A stretch of DNA of 64,000 nucleotides from Pieris napi (lineage: Eukaryota > Arthropoda > Insecta > Lepidoptera > Pieridae): positions 5,084,001 through 5,148,000 of the forward strand of contig NC_062248.1 in assembly GCF_905475465.1 (NCBI RefSeq). Reading direction: 5' to 3'. Below, in pieces: positions 1 to 13,200 of this stretch. The notes beneath the pieces are model-generated. The model saw only the letters and a list, made by a program, of their open reading frames with translations. It ran no database searches and was not told the DNA's origin. Position 1 is the stretch's first letter; each line of letters starts with the position of its first letter. Made by a program: the position numbers and the translations under genes.

Positions 1-699
1 TTAAAAAAAATCTCTTTTCCGCAAGGATTCTGTGATCAAACCCTGGACTAATGACCAACTAGGAAAAAGGAACCCAGTCTGGTCCAGACGTCCATGAGGT
101 AAACACTCCGGCGAAATGATATCCTCCTTCTTTTTCAACGTCAATTAAAAATGTAAATTAATAGATATTTTAAAAAAATACTATAGGTACGTTATCTAAA
201 CATATCTACAAAGTGTTTGACCTTGTATAACTACAACTTGTTTAAATCCAATAACATACCTATGTGTTTGTTGAGTAATAAATACAGCATTATTAAAAGT
301 TTAGTTTCAAGCTTTGTGATATATAAGGCGCATTTCCCAATTATCAATACATAGGTAGGTCTGGCGATTTGGATGGAAGGTTTGACACAAAAAATGATCG
401 AAATGAATTACATATTTGCATAAGATATGCATGAGATTCTATGAAATACAATGATTTTAAACTGTAACCTTATATTGAAATAATATTCTAAATAGTTTTT
501 CTACGACAGAGTAAAATATTGTAAGTTATTCTACTATTTGAATATTTATGAGATTACATTACATAGGTATATGAACGCAAATTATAAAAGAACTTTGTTT
601 TATATCAACAACATAATATTAAAAACGTTTCTACGTAACGTAGAAAAACAATTATTTTATAAGACTATCATAGTTTTGTTGTTTAGAGACATCGCGGGA

Positions 700-1382
700 G
701 ACGTCCTGAAATAACATGATTTTGCAGCAGGGCGGTGCGCGCGCGCGGCGGCGCTACAGTCGCACTTCTGACGCCATTTTCACACAGACCACGAGCTTTC
801 CCGCAACCTGGTACGTATCTGTTTTTTTATTGCTCTATCTCTACCATTGTTACAATTTAATAAAATCTATTCTAATCTCAATTTAAAGATATTTAATGAC
901 GTTAGTAAAATGTACAAGTAAAATTCTTCATAAATAGTGGAACAATGACCTCGACAACACACGTAACAGTATCATGTTTTTTGTTTTTATACTGATTCAG
1001 TGATATTAATCTCAAAATTGTACAGTGTTAACAAATACCTTAGTTTTCTATTCGAAATGTTAACTCTTAACTCGACACTTAGCAGTCACGGGATAAGCTA
1101 AGAAATAATAACATCTAAAAGTGAACTAAGGAATGTGAACGTCATGTTTCGGTTACATCAACGTATAGAGCTTAACTTTTTGTGTATTAAAATAAGGTGG
1201 AGTGCTTAAGATTGAATCTATTTGTGTCAACATGTCCTTATTTTTTTAATAGATCACCAAGCATCCCCCGCAACGATAACGTTGCGGGACACGAAGTCTT
1301 CTCCAGCTACGGTGCCCATCGCACGTGCTGAAATTACTCAGATTTATTTGAATACTTTAAAATACAAGTGATCTTTTCGCCC
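700..1382 (+). promoter_or_regulatory. Probable promoter and 5' UTR exons of the Mohawk-like gene
   Basis: A GC-rich stretch (about 725-760) stands out from the A+T-rich surroundings and leads into a likely non-coding first exon ending at 810 with a good donor (CCTG, then GTACGT). A second UTR segment probably starts at 1253 after a T-rich tract ending in AG and runs into the start codon at 1383. The transcription start is inferred from base composition only; no TATA box is obvious. Confidence 0.4.
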
Positions 1383-2730
1383 ATGACGCTTATTCAAAGG
1401 AGCGAGGGTGTGCCTGATAGCATGGACGGGCCAGCCAAAGAAGACCGAAAGTCCTCGCGACCAGTGAGGAACAGGCGACATACACGGTTTGTTAACATGA
1501 CTCATCTTTTTCAGTCTTTATTTAGTAAATAATGTCTTTGTGCGTCATTCAATACGACTTACAAGACGAGCTTGTTTTGTCATCGATTTAAAGGATTTCA
1601 ATTTTGATGAATGTATGGAACTTACAGTGTCATGTTAACCAATTTTTTCATAAATAAAGCGTTTTTAGGCGATGTCTCGTCTCTGGCCAGCGCCCCCAGA
1701 AACGACTTTTTACTCCAGAAATTAAACGCTACTTAAAGGATTGGCTTGTTAGACGGAGAGAAAACCCTTACCCTAATCGCGAGGAAAAAAAGATTTTATC
1801 TCGAGAAACAGGACTGACATATATACAAGTAAGTGCATTATTTTTTTTTTATTAAAGTACCCATTTGTTACCATGGGTCACTTGGTGCCGATGATAATAG
1901 TCTCAAATTACACCCACAAACAACCTAATTGGAACAATGCCAAACATTGCTATTTGTACATAAATAGGCACTATTTTTGTCGCAACACTGCTTAATACAA
2001 TAAAAGTCAGAGAAACGTGAGGTTACGTACCTACCTCACGTTTTAATATTTGACTCGATATACTTATATTTTTAAAAACAGCATGTTTTACCTATCTCAA
2101 GCCCAAAAACGACGACGCTTCATTTGTGAAGACTTCTTTGTACTTAGTACAAAGTAAAGAAAAAGTATTCAAGTATTCTCATTTTTGTTATTACTCTTAC
2201 AGATTTGTAACTGGTTCGCAAATTGGCGTAGAAAACTCAAGAATGTCAATGCTGAACGAAACCAATTAACTTGGGGTCACCTAATTCGTACTTACAATGA
2301 TCGTGCACAAGGGAATGTTGAGCAGTTCAGCATCTGTTCTGATGACAGCATTTGGAGTGAACAAGAGTCACTATCGCGTCGTGAATCGAGTGAAAACAAC
2401 GAGCAGGAAAGTCCAGATATAAAAACGGACGACTCAGGATCTACAGCGTCTTTTGATCATGGTTTCAATAACAATTGCAATGAGATTGACACGAATTTTT
2501 CCAATTGTTCAATTGAAAAGACGAGCAGTCCCGTGTTATTAACTAAATGGTTGGAGAGCGCTGCTCGTTTTAAGCCAAGTGAAAGTAACTATTCCTGGTG
2601 GCCTGAAGGGAGGCGAAAAAAATCCGATTCAAAACAGCGTATTACCATAAACAATTTTGAACATGACAGAGATGAAGTAGAAGCCGCCGTAGCACTTACC
2701 ACTTTAGCTTCCAGTCGTATTGGAGCATAA
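1383..2730 (+). CDS. Mkx: Mohawk-like TALE homeobox transcription factor
   Basis: Three coding exons, 1383-1486, 1669-1828 and 2203-2730, join in frame to about 263 residues. The homeodomain is split across exons 2 and 3. Helix 1 (FTPEIKRYLKDWLVRRREN) is followed by the PYP of the TALE three-residue loop extension, then helix 3 with ICNWFANWRRKLKN. Just after it comes a stretch matching the vertebrate Mohawk signature (Y-N-x-x-x-Q-G-N-V-E-x-F-S-I-C-S-D-D-S), which is why I call Mkx rather than Irx or Meis. Mohawk proteins are nuclear DNA-binding regulators, tied to tendon and muscle development in vertebrates. Helix 3 reads WFANW where most TALE proteins read WFANA. The rest of the C-terminus is serine- and acid-rich with no domain I recognise. 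An AATAAA lies at 2761-2766. The start ATG is the first in the exon; the exon 1 join (CG plus G) is inferred from frame. Confidence 0.85.
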
Positions 2731-2766
2731 CGACATATTATATGATGTTAATGTATATAAAATAAA

Positions 2767-3807
2767 TTTATTAGATTAGGTTTTGTAAACGGATGGGATC
2801 AAGACACAAGCTCATGGTCCGTACTATCGATACGCCCACTATCAATTGCTCAATAGTATTATTAATACTCTTTAGTTTTTGCATATCAATGATTTCGCAA
2901 CAACAATGATGCTTTTGTATAAACTTCAGGCATAATTTCATAATTTAGGTTATTGAAAGAATTATATTTCTTCGATCTCTTTTAGGCTGGCTGTAAACCA
3001 AAGGTTGTTTATTATAATTAAAATTATAATCGAAATAATTCTTTTTTTTTCTTCAATTTTACGGAAGTCATAGTTCGATCTAAGTCTCATATCTGAATGT
3101 GAGATTTTACTTCCTACATTACAAAATTTGTAGTAGTAGAAGTAAGTTCCTTTACCTAACTTAGATATTGATTAAAATCAAACACAAGACGGTAAAATAC
3201 AATTGAATGTAGAAGTTTTTCATATACAATTGAATTCAAACATATTTTAACGACAGTTAATTTCCTTTTTTTTTACACGTACTTACGTCTGTTGCTTCAC
3301 CTTCATTATTTGCTCCCTTTATAGGTAATGCGTATACACAGAGATAAAGCTATCTACCGATACTAGCTGTGTATGAACACTCATTGCTGGGTAGCTGTGC
3401 CTGATCCAGTGCGTCAATTTATTACATTATACCCATTTTGATTTTTTTGGTTACCCAACATTCTTACTTTAAAGACAGACAAATCAATAAGTTCTCGTTA
3501 AAGTTAACCCATAACAGAGATCGCATATTAGAGGTATTCGTTTTATTTCTGGACTGGACAATAATTAAGAACAAATTTGTTAGAAACACGCTCTAATCAT
3601 AATATAAATCAAATCACATACTTAATATACTCAAATAGTTTGTTTTTCAATGCTTTATCCTCGCTTTTAGTTAGTTAATATCATAAACATAAGAAAATGT
3701 TCTATAGCAGCTTACACACTATACATACATACATATATAACCAGTGCAAATAGAAAGAACAACACATAATGCTATTATATATTATGCTACAAACAAATTA
3801 TGCAACT
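2767..3807. other. Intergenic, convergent 3' ends
   Basis: A+T-rich spacer between the 3' ends of the Mohawk-like gene (+) and mRpL10 (-). I see no reading frame, structural RNA or clear repeat in it. Confidence 0.5.
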
Positions 3808-4807
3808 TCAACTATCTTCCTTGTTCTTTTCAGGTGCGCTTAGTATCTCTATGTGCTTTTCAAGATGTGAGACCAACATTTGTTGATTTTGATTTAGTTG
3901 ACTGACAAGGCATGAGCCAGCACTCTGTAGTACTGAACACAGCTGACTTCTAGCCACTTCCAAGTTAGGAAGATTACTAAATTCCACTAGTTCATTTTTT
4001 GACATCATCCTATCTTCTATTATGCCAGCTGGAAAGTAATTTTTACTGTTAATATTGGAAATTGAATTAATTTTAACATTTATATGACTACCTAATACGG
4101 AAACAGTTGTACATAAAACATACTTTAAGTTATACCCACAATCGTCAGTATTACAGTCATATAAAGGTTGTTAAGGTTACAAAAAAACATATTTAGTATT
4201 TACCCATAACAACTAGCTGCGGTGCTTTTTTCAAAATTTTAAACATCTTATTTGCATTCTGTGGCTGGCCAAATATTACATTTTGATGAGAAGTAAATAA
4301 TTGATTAACAACTTCATATCTGGTCCCAGTAGTAGCCATGCTCATTATTTTCTTTCCATATGTTCTTAAATGCATATCATTCTTTTTTAATGCAGCAAAT
4401 ATTGGTGTTTTATCTTCCATATTAATAGAGTTCAAATGTAGGAATACTACCATTTTTGATGTATTAAACCATTCAAGACATTCGCGTGCTAATATTCTTT
4501 CAAATGGGTTATCAATTTCCTTCTTTGTAAATGTGGGCTTGTCATTGTTACAAAAGGCATACTGAGGTAGACTACTTTTTGGTGGACCATAAGTCGGTTG
4601 GGTTATGTCGATAAGGAGTTGTTTTTCGAAGTGAGGCTTCTTTGGTTTTTGTATGTTAATTTTCCCTCGAAATCGCCTAGCTATCAGGAAAGTCGCCGGT
4701 GTCTGTAACAAAACTGTAAAAACAGCGAAATGTAAATAACTATGATTTAATAATAAATAATTCTTATGTAAATTTTTTTTTAATATACCTTTATTTAGAG
4801 ATGCCAT
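3808..4807 (-). CDS. mRpL10: Mitochondrial ribosomal protein L10 (uL10m)
   Basis: Large-subunit protein of the mitochondrial ribosome, forming the base of the stalk that binds L7/L12. Reading the minus strand, exons are 4807-4789, 4713-4204 and 4028-3808, giving 249 residues, the normal family length. The mature part begins at RRFRGKINIQ, the typical insect start after the targeting peptide, and the L10 fold includes MVVFLHLNSINMEDKTPIF and the C-terminal GIIEDRMMSKNELVEFSNLP. The first intron (4714-4788) is 75 bp with no in-frame stop, so a simple reading-frame call wrongly adds 25 residues. Splicing restores MASLNKVLLQTPATFLIARR, a far better presequence. The second junction (ATGG, then GTAAAT) recreates V-V-M-A-G-I-I. 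It is divergent from AAMP across about 1.4 kb and convergent with the Mohawk-like gene. Confidence 0.92.
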
Positions 4808-6208
4808 GTTTGTTATTTATCACCTACAACAACAATAACACCAGAGGAATTAAATGTAATTTTTAAATTTATCTTCTTCACAAATAAATCCACAACATGA
4901 TCAAATCAGCCTAAAGAAATTAGGATATACAAATTACAAATGACAATTGACTCTGGAGAGTAGATTTAATATAGAGCGAGTTAATAAGTAATTGTCTAAA
5001 TCATTATTTAAAAAATTATCTGTTTACTGTTGAGTGATGACGAATTGTTGAAGAATTTATTGTTATTTTCCCATGGAAAATGTATTATGAACCAAATTTA
5101 ATAAAATTCTTTATCAGGCCTAATTTAATAGATCACATTTGACATTTGTCAGTTATAGCTTCGTAGTGAAGTGACCTGCTTAAAAGATAAAACGTCAAAA
5201 CATTAAAGTGAATGAATCGATAAGAACTTTTAACATAATATGTGAATCAATTGTACATTAAAAACGTACTTGTAGGTACTGTAATTTTAATTTGATAATG
5301 TGTTGAGTTGAGAACTTGAGACCAATACATATGTTTTAATGTTGGTAACACTGGGAACTACCATCTTTAATGTTTCCTTCAATTACTATGGCGTCGACTT
5401 GTGTCCCATATTTATCCGTAAAATTCAATAAAACAGTTGTAGCGTACGCGATAGCATTTTTATTTTAAAGGCCTAACAGAATGATTTTTCTATTTATTTT
5501 TCTTTGTATTTTTTAATTAATGAAAATAATAATATGTTTTGTTGTAATCACAATTTGGTGATTTATTTATGGTGAACATGTAATCATAGCATTCGATTCT
5601 ACTTATGAACTTTCGATGTTTTGGGTACATCTACATCCCTAGTGTTTAAAAAGAAAAAGGGTTCACATGCCGCAACAGTCGAACATTGTAATTTGTAAGT
5701 TGTAACGACGTCTATTCTATTTAGAAAAGAAATTGTTTATTGTATAGAATGGTTTATTACTAAAACTTAATCGTAAAATTACTTTCTGTTGTCTTATTAT
5801 ATTAAATATGTACTTGAGATTGAAAAAAAATAAGCAATATATTATTATGTGCCGATACAAAGTTACTGAATTTTGATGAAGTGTCAAATGTCATTTATAT
5901 GGTAGTTGGTACTATACAGTATACTTTAATTTGTCCTATTTATAACGACCTAACCAAACATTTTTACTTTTTCCAAAACAAAAGCATGTGATTGTCTAAT
6001 TTTTATTTTATCAATAATTTTTATTTTTACAGTCAACCGATAAAAATTTTATTGACAATCCGTAAGGTGCAATTACCTCGAGCTAATAACTGATAAAAAT
6101 ATTGTTCAACTAAGAAGATACATTTTTCGTGATTATTTTAGTGAAGGTTATAATATTATCTCGTTGGGTTAGGTAAGGTTTCACGAAGAGAAACAAATAA
6201 CTACTATA
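4808..6208. promoter_or_regulatory. Head-to-head intergenic region of mRpL10 and AAMP
   Basis: About 1.4 kb separating the start codons of two divergently transcribed genes, so both promoters should be here. The sequence is A+T-rich without a TATA box I trust, and no frame is worth reporting. At that distance a single shared bidirectional promoter is less likely than two separate ones. Confidence 0.45.
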
Positions 6209-8631
6209 ATGAGAGATCGTCAGGAAAATACCCCACCGTCGTCGATTAACGGTGACGATGTAATTGGAATGGATGGGGAGAATGACGAGGAATTAATCTA
6301 TTTGGGTGAATTGGATGACCTTCAGTTCGATGATGACGAAATGGTGGACGATCAAGAAGAAGAGTATGATACAGGCATGGAAAGGCCTGAAGATCAATCG
6401 CAGCTAGCCTTTAATAAACATACAGGTTCAGTGTTTTGTTGTGATCTCCACCCAAATGGTAAAATTGCAGTTACTGGTGGAGAAGATGATAAAGCTTATG
6501 TCTGGTCAGTTGAAACTGGCCAGGTAATCATGGACTGCGTGAACCACAAGGATTCGGTTATCTTTGTGGGATTCAGTTTCGATGGTGTGTATTTAGCTAC
6601 AATTGACATGTGTGGTTTAATTAAAGTATGGAAATGTAATTTAGAAAATCAAGAACCATGGTCTGTTGCATTTGAGTATGAAGCTGATGACCTCAGCTGG
6701 GGTCTATGGCACTTTGGAGCTAGAGTTCTTATATGTGGGGCAGTTGCTGGAGATATATATATTTTTAAAATTCCGTCTGGAGACATTAAAGTATTACAAG
6801 GACACAACATAAGGACAGACTGTGCAAAGGTAACATCCTTACTTGTTTGGTGGTTGTTTTTTGAAAAAAAATTCATACCTTTAAAATTTAATATACCTTG
6901 ATGTGAAAAACACTATAATAGGAAAATCCATTGAATATATGTGTGTAATTACATGTTCATTTATGTAGATTCATGTTATTTTTGTAGATATTCCCGGATG
7001 GTGTAAGATTAGCAGCAGGATATGAAGATGGAGCTGTAAAAATATGGGACCTTAAGACAAATGCTGTACTTCACCAAGTCCCCAATGGAATGCATGATAC
7101 TCGTGTTACAGCTATTGATATTCACCCAGAGAATAACCTTATGGCTTCTATATCTACCGATGGTTTGTTATTGATGTCATTAGTTACAATATAAATAATT
7201 ATTAAAAAGTTTTTACTATAAAGTAAACAAATAATCTCTGCAATTAGCTACATTATTATATTTAATATAATTGTTTTGTTAGCCTACACACAGGCTAGAC
7301 ACAGATAAATCTTCTGAATTAAGTAATTTTTTTTTTTATTAATAATGAAGTCTAGACTAAATTTTTCATTAGTTCAACACATATCTCCAGCAAGAATAAA
7401 ATCCTAAAATAAATACTATATAAGTCATATATAAAAATGTTACCTTAGCAACTTTAAGTTTAAACATTTGTGTATATTTTTACAGGGAAAGTGGTCCTAA
7501 CAACATCAGTGAACGGAAAGGTTGTAGCGCAGCTGGGAGCAGAAAATGATTTGGAAGCTGTTGCTTTTTGTCCTGATGCACAATTGGATTATTTTGCTTT
7601 AGGTAATGTTTTATGTAATTCTATTTAAGTTCCTGACTTATTAACTTTGCTTTAACTACACTTAATGTGTATATATATGTATAACATATAAAATGAAAAT
7701 TGCTCTACTAAAGCTACACATCAGTGGGACCAATTTATCTCCTATTTTCTTTGATTATGACAAGAATAATGTAACAGTATGGAGTTTATTTTCTTTATGT
7801 TTAATAATGAATGTTCTAAAAAAAAAAGTGTAAGTATGTGTTTTAAAGAAAAACATACTGCACATTACTTATTAAGTCAGATGTCAAACACTAATGAAGG
7901 AACAAAACACTTATCATACTGGCAACACTTACAATAGGATAATTCCAACAGTGCTTCTACCTTTGCAATTTAAATAAATTTATTGTTATTATTAATATTA
8001 TCATTTTATTTGTAAAAGAGATCAGTGTAGGGGACAGGACATTCTCAGGGAGTTCATTCTATAAAGGCACCACAGGGTGGTGGTTTGGGAAGAAGTTCAA
8101 TAGGGCATTGCTATTACTTATCGTGGTGTTTAGTTTTAGTTCATAAGCTTGAAGATGCTTGTTCACATTTAAAATAAATTCTCAATGTTTTGAACTAAGC
8201 CCGGAAGAGTTTTGGATTTCTTCTTTGTTGTCTGTCTTTTTAAGTTTTATTTTCTAATTTTTTAAAGGCATGATATAATGAATTACTTAGTCTATATTTT
8301 CATGAAAATTTTAGGTACTCTAAATGGTTCTATCACAATTTGGGACACAGCCAGGCAAATGATAAGACATTCCTGTGCAAAATCAGAAGAAGATGTGTCA
8401 GCGGGTGTAACTAAAATGATATGGATCAAGGACCAACTCCTTACTGGCTGTCTTGATGGCTCTTTAAGAGTTTATGATGGAAGATCTGGTGAAAGAAGTA
8501 AAATGCTAACAGGACATTGGTCAGAAATACTGGATCTTGTTTATAATGCAAAGGAAAATATTGTACTGTGCACATCTGATGATGGAACAGCAAGGATATT
8601 TAAATACCCTATCCAAAGTGATAATGATTAA
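6209..8631 (+). CDS. AAMP: Angio-associated migratory cell protein homologue (WD40)
   Basis: Four exons, 6209-6829, 6988-7162, 7486-7602 and 8315-8631, join in frame to 409 residues, close to the usual AAMP length. The first 60 or so residues are strongly acidic (LIYLGELDDLQFDDDEMVDD), a family hallmark. WD40 repeats follow: the blade ends KAYVWS, GLIKVWK, AVKIWD, SITIWD and SLRVYD are visible, with GH or NH starts about 25-30 residues before them. AAMP is a cytosolic beta-propeller; its yeast relative Sqt1 is a chaperone for ribosomal protein uL16, so a ribosome-assembly role is the best family inference. Exon 1 reads on into the intron for 23 codons, but GTAACA at 6830 is the donor, since the next exon continues the propeller in phase. 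AATAAA is at 8667-8672. Confidence 0.92.
7603..8314. repeat. AAMP intron 3 with an unclassified repeat-like stretch
   Basis: The intron is ordinary A+T-rich sequence except for about 8020-8200, which is richer in G+C and reads like a degraded LINE 3' piece. I cannot assign a family. No coding frame. Confidence 0.25.
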
Positions 8632-8672
8632 GTACATGGTACAAATAATGTTTATTTATATACAGAAATAAA

Positions 8673-10202
8673 ACTTTATCATCATCAAATTTTTTATCTT
8701 AAATCCAATAAGTAATGTATTCATGGGAATCATAAAATATTTAATGTCTTTGCTATACACTTTATTCTATATACTCAAAAGTACAAGAAATGGTTTATTA
8801 AAAATACATACATGTACCTATAAAGTTTTATTAAAACAAAAGCCTCATTTCCTGATCCGAGCTATTCATTATTTTATTAGAAAACCGTGAAAGAGTCCAT
8901 ACTCCATAAAGTCCATTTCCATATCCATTTTGCGCGTTATTTTAAAAACCTTTCTATTTTCTATCCCTTTTTTTTTAATTTAATTGTGAATAACATTTTT
9001 TAAGTAATGTTTGCTGATAGCTCTTGGTCAATTTATTTTTAGAAGTATAGTGAAGACTGAACCAACTATATACAAAACTATTAGCGTTCTTATTCTCCAC
9101 ATACCACATACATGATTATTACCCCCATTCATGTGTTCATAGCAAAATTGCGCCAATTTTAAGCATTGAGATTTTAGTTTCAATCACGAAAAATAAAATA
9201 TTTCAGCCTTTATTGAATTCAAAAAAAGGATGTCATTTCTGTAGCAGGCAATCATAAAAGTTAACATAACAGTCACCGGAAAATGTCTATTCGTGAAGCA
9301 AATATGTAATTTTATTACAAGTAGCCAGTTTTCAGGGCTTGACGCGGGTGATTGATCTCTGATACCGGCAGTCCGGCTGTCAATGACCTTGTGTAGCGTT
9401 ATAAATAAATTGCTTATATCCTGCGACTATCCTTAACCTATTATAATTTTCGTATTAGAAACAGTCAATGAAAACACGTGTTATTAAAGCTGTGGGTCTG
9501 AATAACTATTATAGTAAAAAATATACCATCCGTACACGTGGTAAGAGGGGAAAGAAAGAGACGAAAACCCGTTCAAACTTGGCAGCCAGTTTTAACACCC
9601 ACTTCGCAGTGCGAAATGATCTCTACCACTGAGTATTTAAGATTGAAATTCTAAAGGCTATGTAATAATTTAAAGCCTTTTTCGTTATGGAATTATTACA
9701 ACGCGGTAGAGTAGACTCGGAGTTACATGTTAAGTATACTGAATAGTAAAGTGGGGTCGGTTAACGAACAACGTGTAGTGTCGTCGGGCCGGCTTCGATC
9801 GCGACATATGCTTTAAAAAATGTATAAACATTATAAAATCATTCAATCAAATTTATAAAAATATAATAGGTCAAGTGCAGTTCTGCTTAATTACGACTAA
9901 TAGATCGTGACCTACAATTTTTTGAATATATTAACCTAGTAGTGGAAGGTAAAATGTGTGCATAAATCGAATTATTTTATCGCCTAGCTGTGAAACGATA
10001 GTTAAATTTTTATGTAATTATAAAATTTAGATTTTTGTGAAAAATATCACACGTGGTGTTTCCGAAGGTAGTGTGATGCAATGTTTACATGAGCTTCGTC
10101 ACTTATTCAGTTAAGGTAGCCAAAATTATGTTTGTATTTACAGTTGTAAATTTTGTATTGGGTTAATCTTAATATTAAAGTGGTTCGGTTTAAATTCATA
10201 CG
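8673..10202. other. Intergenic region upstream of the SLC7 transporter
   Basis: About 1.5 kb between the AAMP polyadenylation signal and the SLC7 start codon. It should contain the SLC7 promoter and 5' UTR. I find no reading frame, RNA gene or clear repeat, and no landmark that fixes the transcription start. Confidence 0.45.
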
Positions 10203-13200
10203 ATGGCGAAAGTGTCAGCAACTGAAACTTTGACGCCGAAGGTGATGGACATAGGAGATGGTGAACATAATGAAGCAGAACCTAGTGGTGGGGTACGGTT
10301 AAAGAAAGGGTTGAGTCTTGTAAATGGGGTGGCAATTATTGTTGGAATAATTGTTGGGTCTGGAATCTTCGTGTCTCCCAGCAACGCCTTGAAGAATGCA
10401 GGCTCCAAGGGTATGGCCCTCATTGTTTGGGTCCTCTCCGGGCTGCTGTCAATGATCGGAGCACTTTGCTATGCCGAATTGGGTAAGATTCAATTGACAT
10501 ATTATCTCTAACAAGTAAAAGGCTGAAAAATTAATTTAAAGTTTTAATTAATGCGTCATAGCACGCACCTGATCTGATTAACTTTCACTGTTAAGTGTTA
10601 ACTAATCACGTAAATAGCTCAGCGGTCTAAGTTTGAATCACCGCAAAAATGTTTTGGAGAAGATGTCATGGAGTAAACCGATTAGTGCCACGTGCCTCGA
10701 TATTCTTTTTTTACCAAGAATATTCAAATTTAATACGAACATAAATTATTCTAATCGCAAGACTGCAAAAATCTATGACTTCCGTCATCGTGTGGTTAAA
10801 TGATTCCTAATAATTTTATCAAAATTTTATGGAAGCTAAATTACCTACTTACGTAAAAATAGACGATCCGGGGGTCAAACAATAAAAATTTTAATCGTAT
10901 TTACATGAAAGACACTGCCAAACTGCAATGCAGTGTTTTCAATGTAGCTAGAGCCTATATCGAGCTTCAAAGTAGGTTATTGAATTGCCTACTTTATGTA
11001 GGTCACCGTTGTAAGAACGTTAAAATATTGTAAACATTGGCACTTCTCGGCTTCGTAACTTTCATGCATTAGGGCCGATTTACATTATCTTAAGGCCGAT
11101 TTACATTATCTTAGTGTTTAGGAGAGTGCTTTAGGATAGTACTTTAGTTGAAACATGTAAACGCTACTTGCTTTAGTAAACGCTATGCTAAAGAACTTGC
11201 CTTTCAAGTTACACTAAAGGCCGATTTACATTATCTTAGTGTTTAGGAGAGTGCTTTAGTACTACTTGAAAGGCAAGTTCTTTAGCATAGCGTTTACTAA
11301 AGCAAGTAGCGTTTACATGTTTCAACTAAAGTACTATCCTAAAGCACTCTCCTAAACACTAAGATAATGTAAATCGGCCTTTATAGTGATTTGAATATTC
11401 TATAATCCCTCTATGTTTGTATGTTATAAGATTTCCCCGGCTGGCTTAGTTAGCTAGGACTTTACGCACAACGGACCTATTGAGAGTCTAAGTGCGGAAA
11501 CTGAGTCCACAAACCAATATATGATTTTCCGACCACCATGGGACAGAGACATGCCTGACACATCCTTGAAGATCCATCCATCCTTTTGGGCTAACCCATG
11601 CAGGTTTTCAAAAGGCGTTCCTACGCCGTACGAGTATAGTGTTGAAAATCGACGTGCAGGTGGGCTTCGAATGCCCGACCTTATCATTGAGAGTCGCAGT
11701 CGAGTAACCACTAGCCCAACATTGCTTTTATCATTTCGTTTGTATTATCGCAATGTGCGCAACATACTCACTTCAATAATGTTATTTAAACAATTTTGAT
11801 CATAAGAATCGAAGTAATCGTATTTATTATTATAATGGGGGGTTATATTTTAGTTAACTATAGCATATATAATAACTGATTTTTTTCTATTATTAAACAA
11901 ACACTAATTAGTTATCTATTCATATTTCAGGTACTATGATCCCAAAGTCCGGCGGTGACTACGCATACATCGGCGAGGCCTTCGGCCCACTTCCAGCATT
12001 CCTCTACCTCTGGGTAGCTCTTTTCGTCTTGGTCCCTACTGGAAATGCCATCACGGCTTTGATATTCGCTACAAATATTCTTCAGCCTTTTTGGCCTGCC
12101 TGTGAACCTCCCGTGGATGCCGTGATTCTTGTAGCTGCTGTTTTGACATGTGAGTATATAAATAATAGTATTTACTTAAAAGTTGCAACAATTTTTTATC
12201 AATGTTAGGTAGTATGCGTCATATTCAACGGTCAACCGCATGATTTACTTTGGTTATTTTTTGTTTCAATAAAAACTTGATGACGTACTAAGGTTTATAG
12301 AATTAATTTATGTTATTTTAAACGTAGTTAGAAAAAGATCTAAAACAGAAGTTAAGTAACATCAGATTAGGTACTTGATTATAGGTAATTGCTTAATGTG
12401 TTAAACATGTCCAATCAACAGTTCCATAATAATTTACTATTTAAAAAAAAAATTTTGTGCGGGTGCAAAAACTTAACGCGAATAAACAACAGAGCCTCAT
12501 CCAGGTTTAGAATCTTGGAATTTTCTGTGCTGCGTTTTATGGTGTATGCAAAGGCGGATGTTTTCTTAAGTCATAAAAAATTGTGGATAAGAAAAAAAGT
12601 CGAGTAGAATTTAATAATGGTTGATCGGTCAATACGTCACTTACAAAGCTAGAGTTAAGCTTCCTGAAGCTTCACCCAATCGCCAATTTACGCGAAGAGT
12701 GTTTTGCTATTTTTTCTTCGTCCTACTTTAATTACCATTGTGATTGCTTTACGCAACTACTACACAATATAAATTTAAAAAATATAAACGCCAATTTATT
12801 ACATTATTTATATAAATCAATGTTTAAGGTAAAAAAGGTATTAGCGTTTCCACAGTTGTGGCCAGCCAGATACTTGCATTTGTATATGCTGTAAGTTTTC
12901 AGTGTAATGTTTATTGCTAATCTGTGGATAATTTTATTGGACTACTAGCTGCCCCCGCGAACTTCGTTTCTCCTTAATGTGATTTTACTTTGGACAATTT
13001 TGCTATGCTACACCAGAGACTGTTCGGTTTTGTGGAAAGAAAACTTCTTAGGTTTTTCTGTGAATTTTCTCTATATAAACCTCAGAGTTCAAAACGCAAG
13101 ATTTTAATTAACAAATAAGAAATAGAGGTTGATCGTAGAGGGGTGAAAATTAAAGGTTGAATGTATTTTTGTATAATAAATAAATATGTAAAAACAAAAT

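Noticed and set aside
6649..6876. Antisense open frame in AAMP exon 1
   Set aside because: Shadow of a real coding exon on the other strand.
10610..10660. tRNA-like wording (AGCTCAGCGGTCTAAG then GTTTGAATC)
   Set aside because: No acceptor or anticodon stem can be folded around it; at best a decayed SINE head.
11454..11799. Open frames on both strands in SLC7 intron 1
   Set aside because: No domain, no splice fit with the SLC7 exons; probably an unclassified repeat (a GCTTCGAATGCCC stretch is vaguely box B-like).
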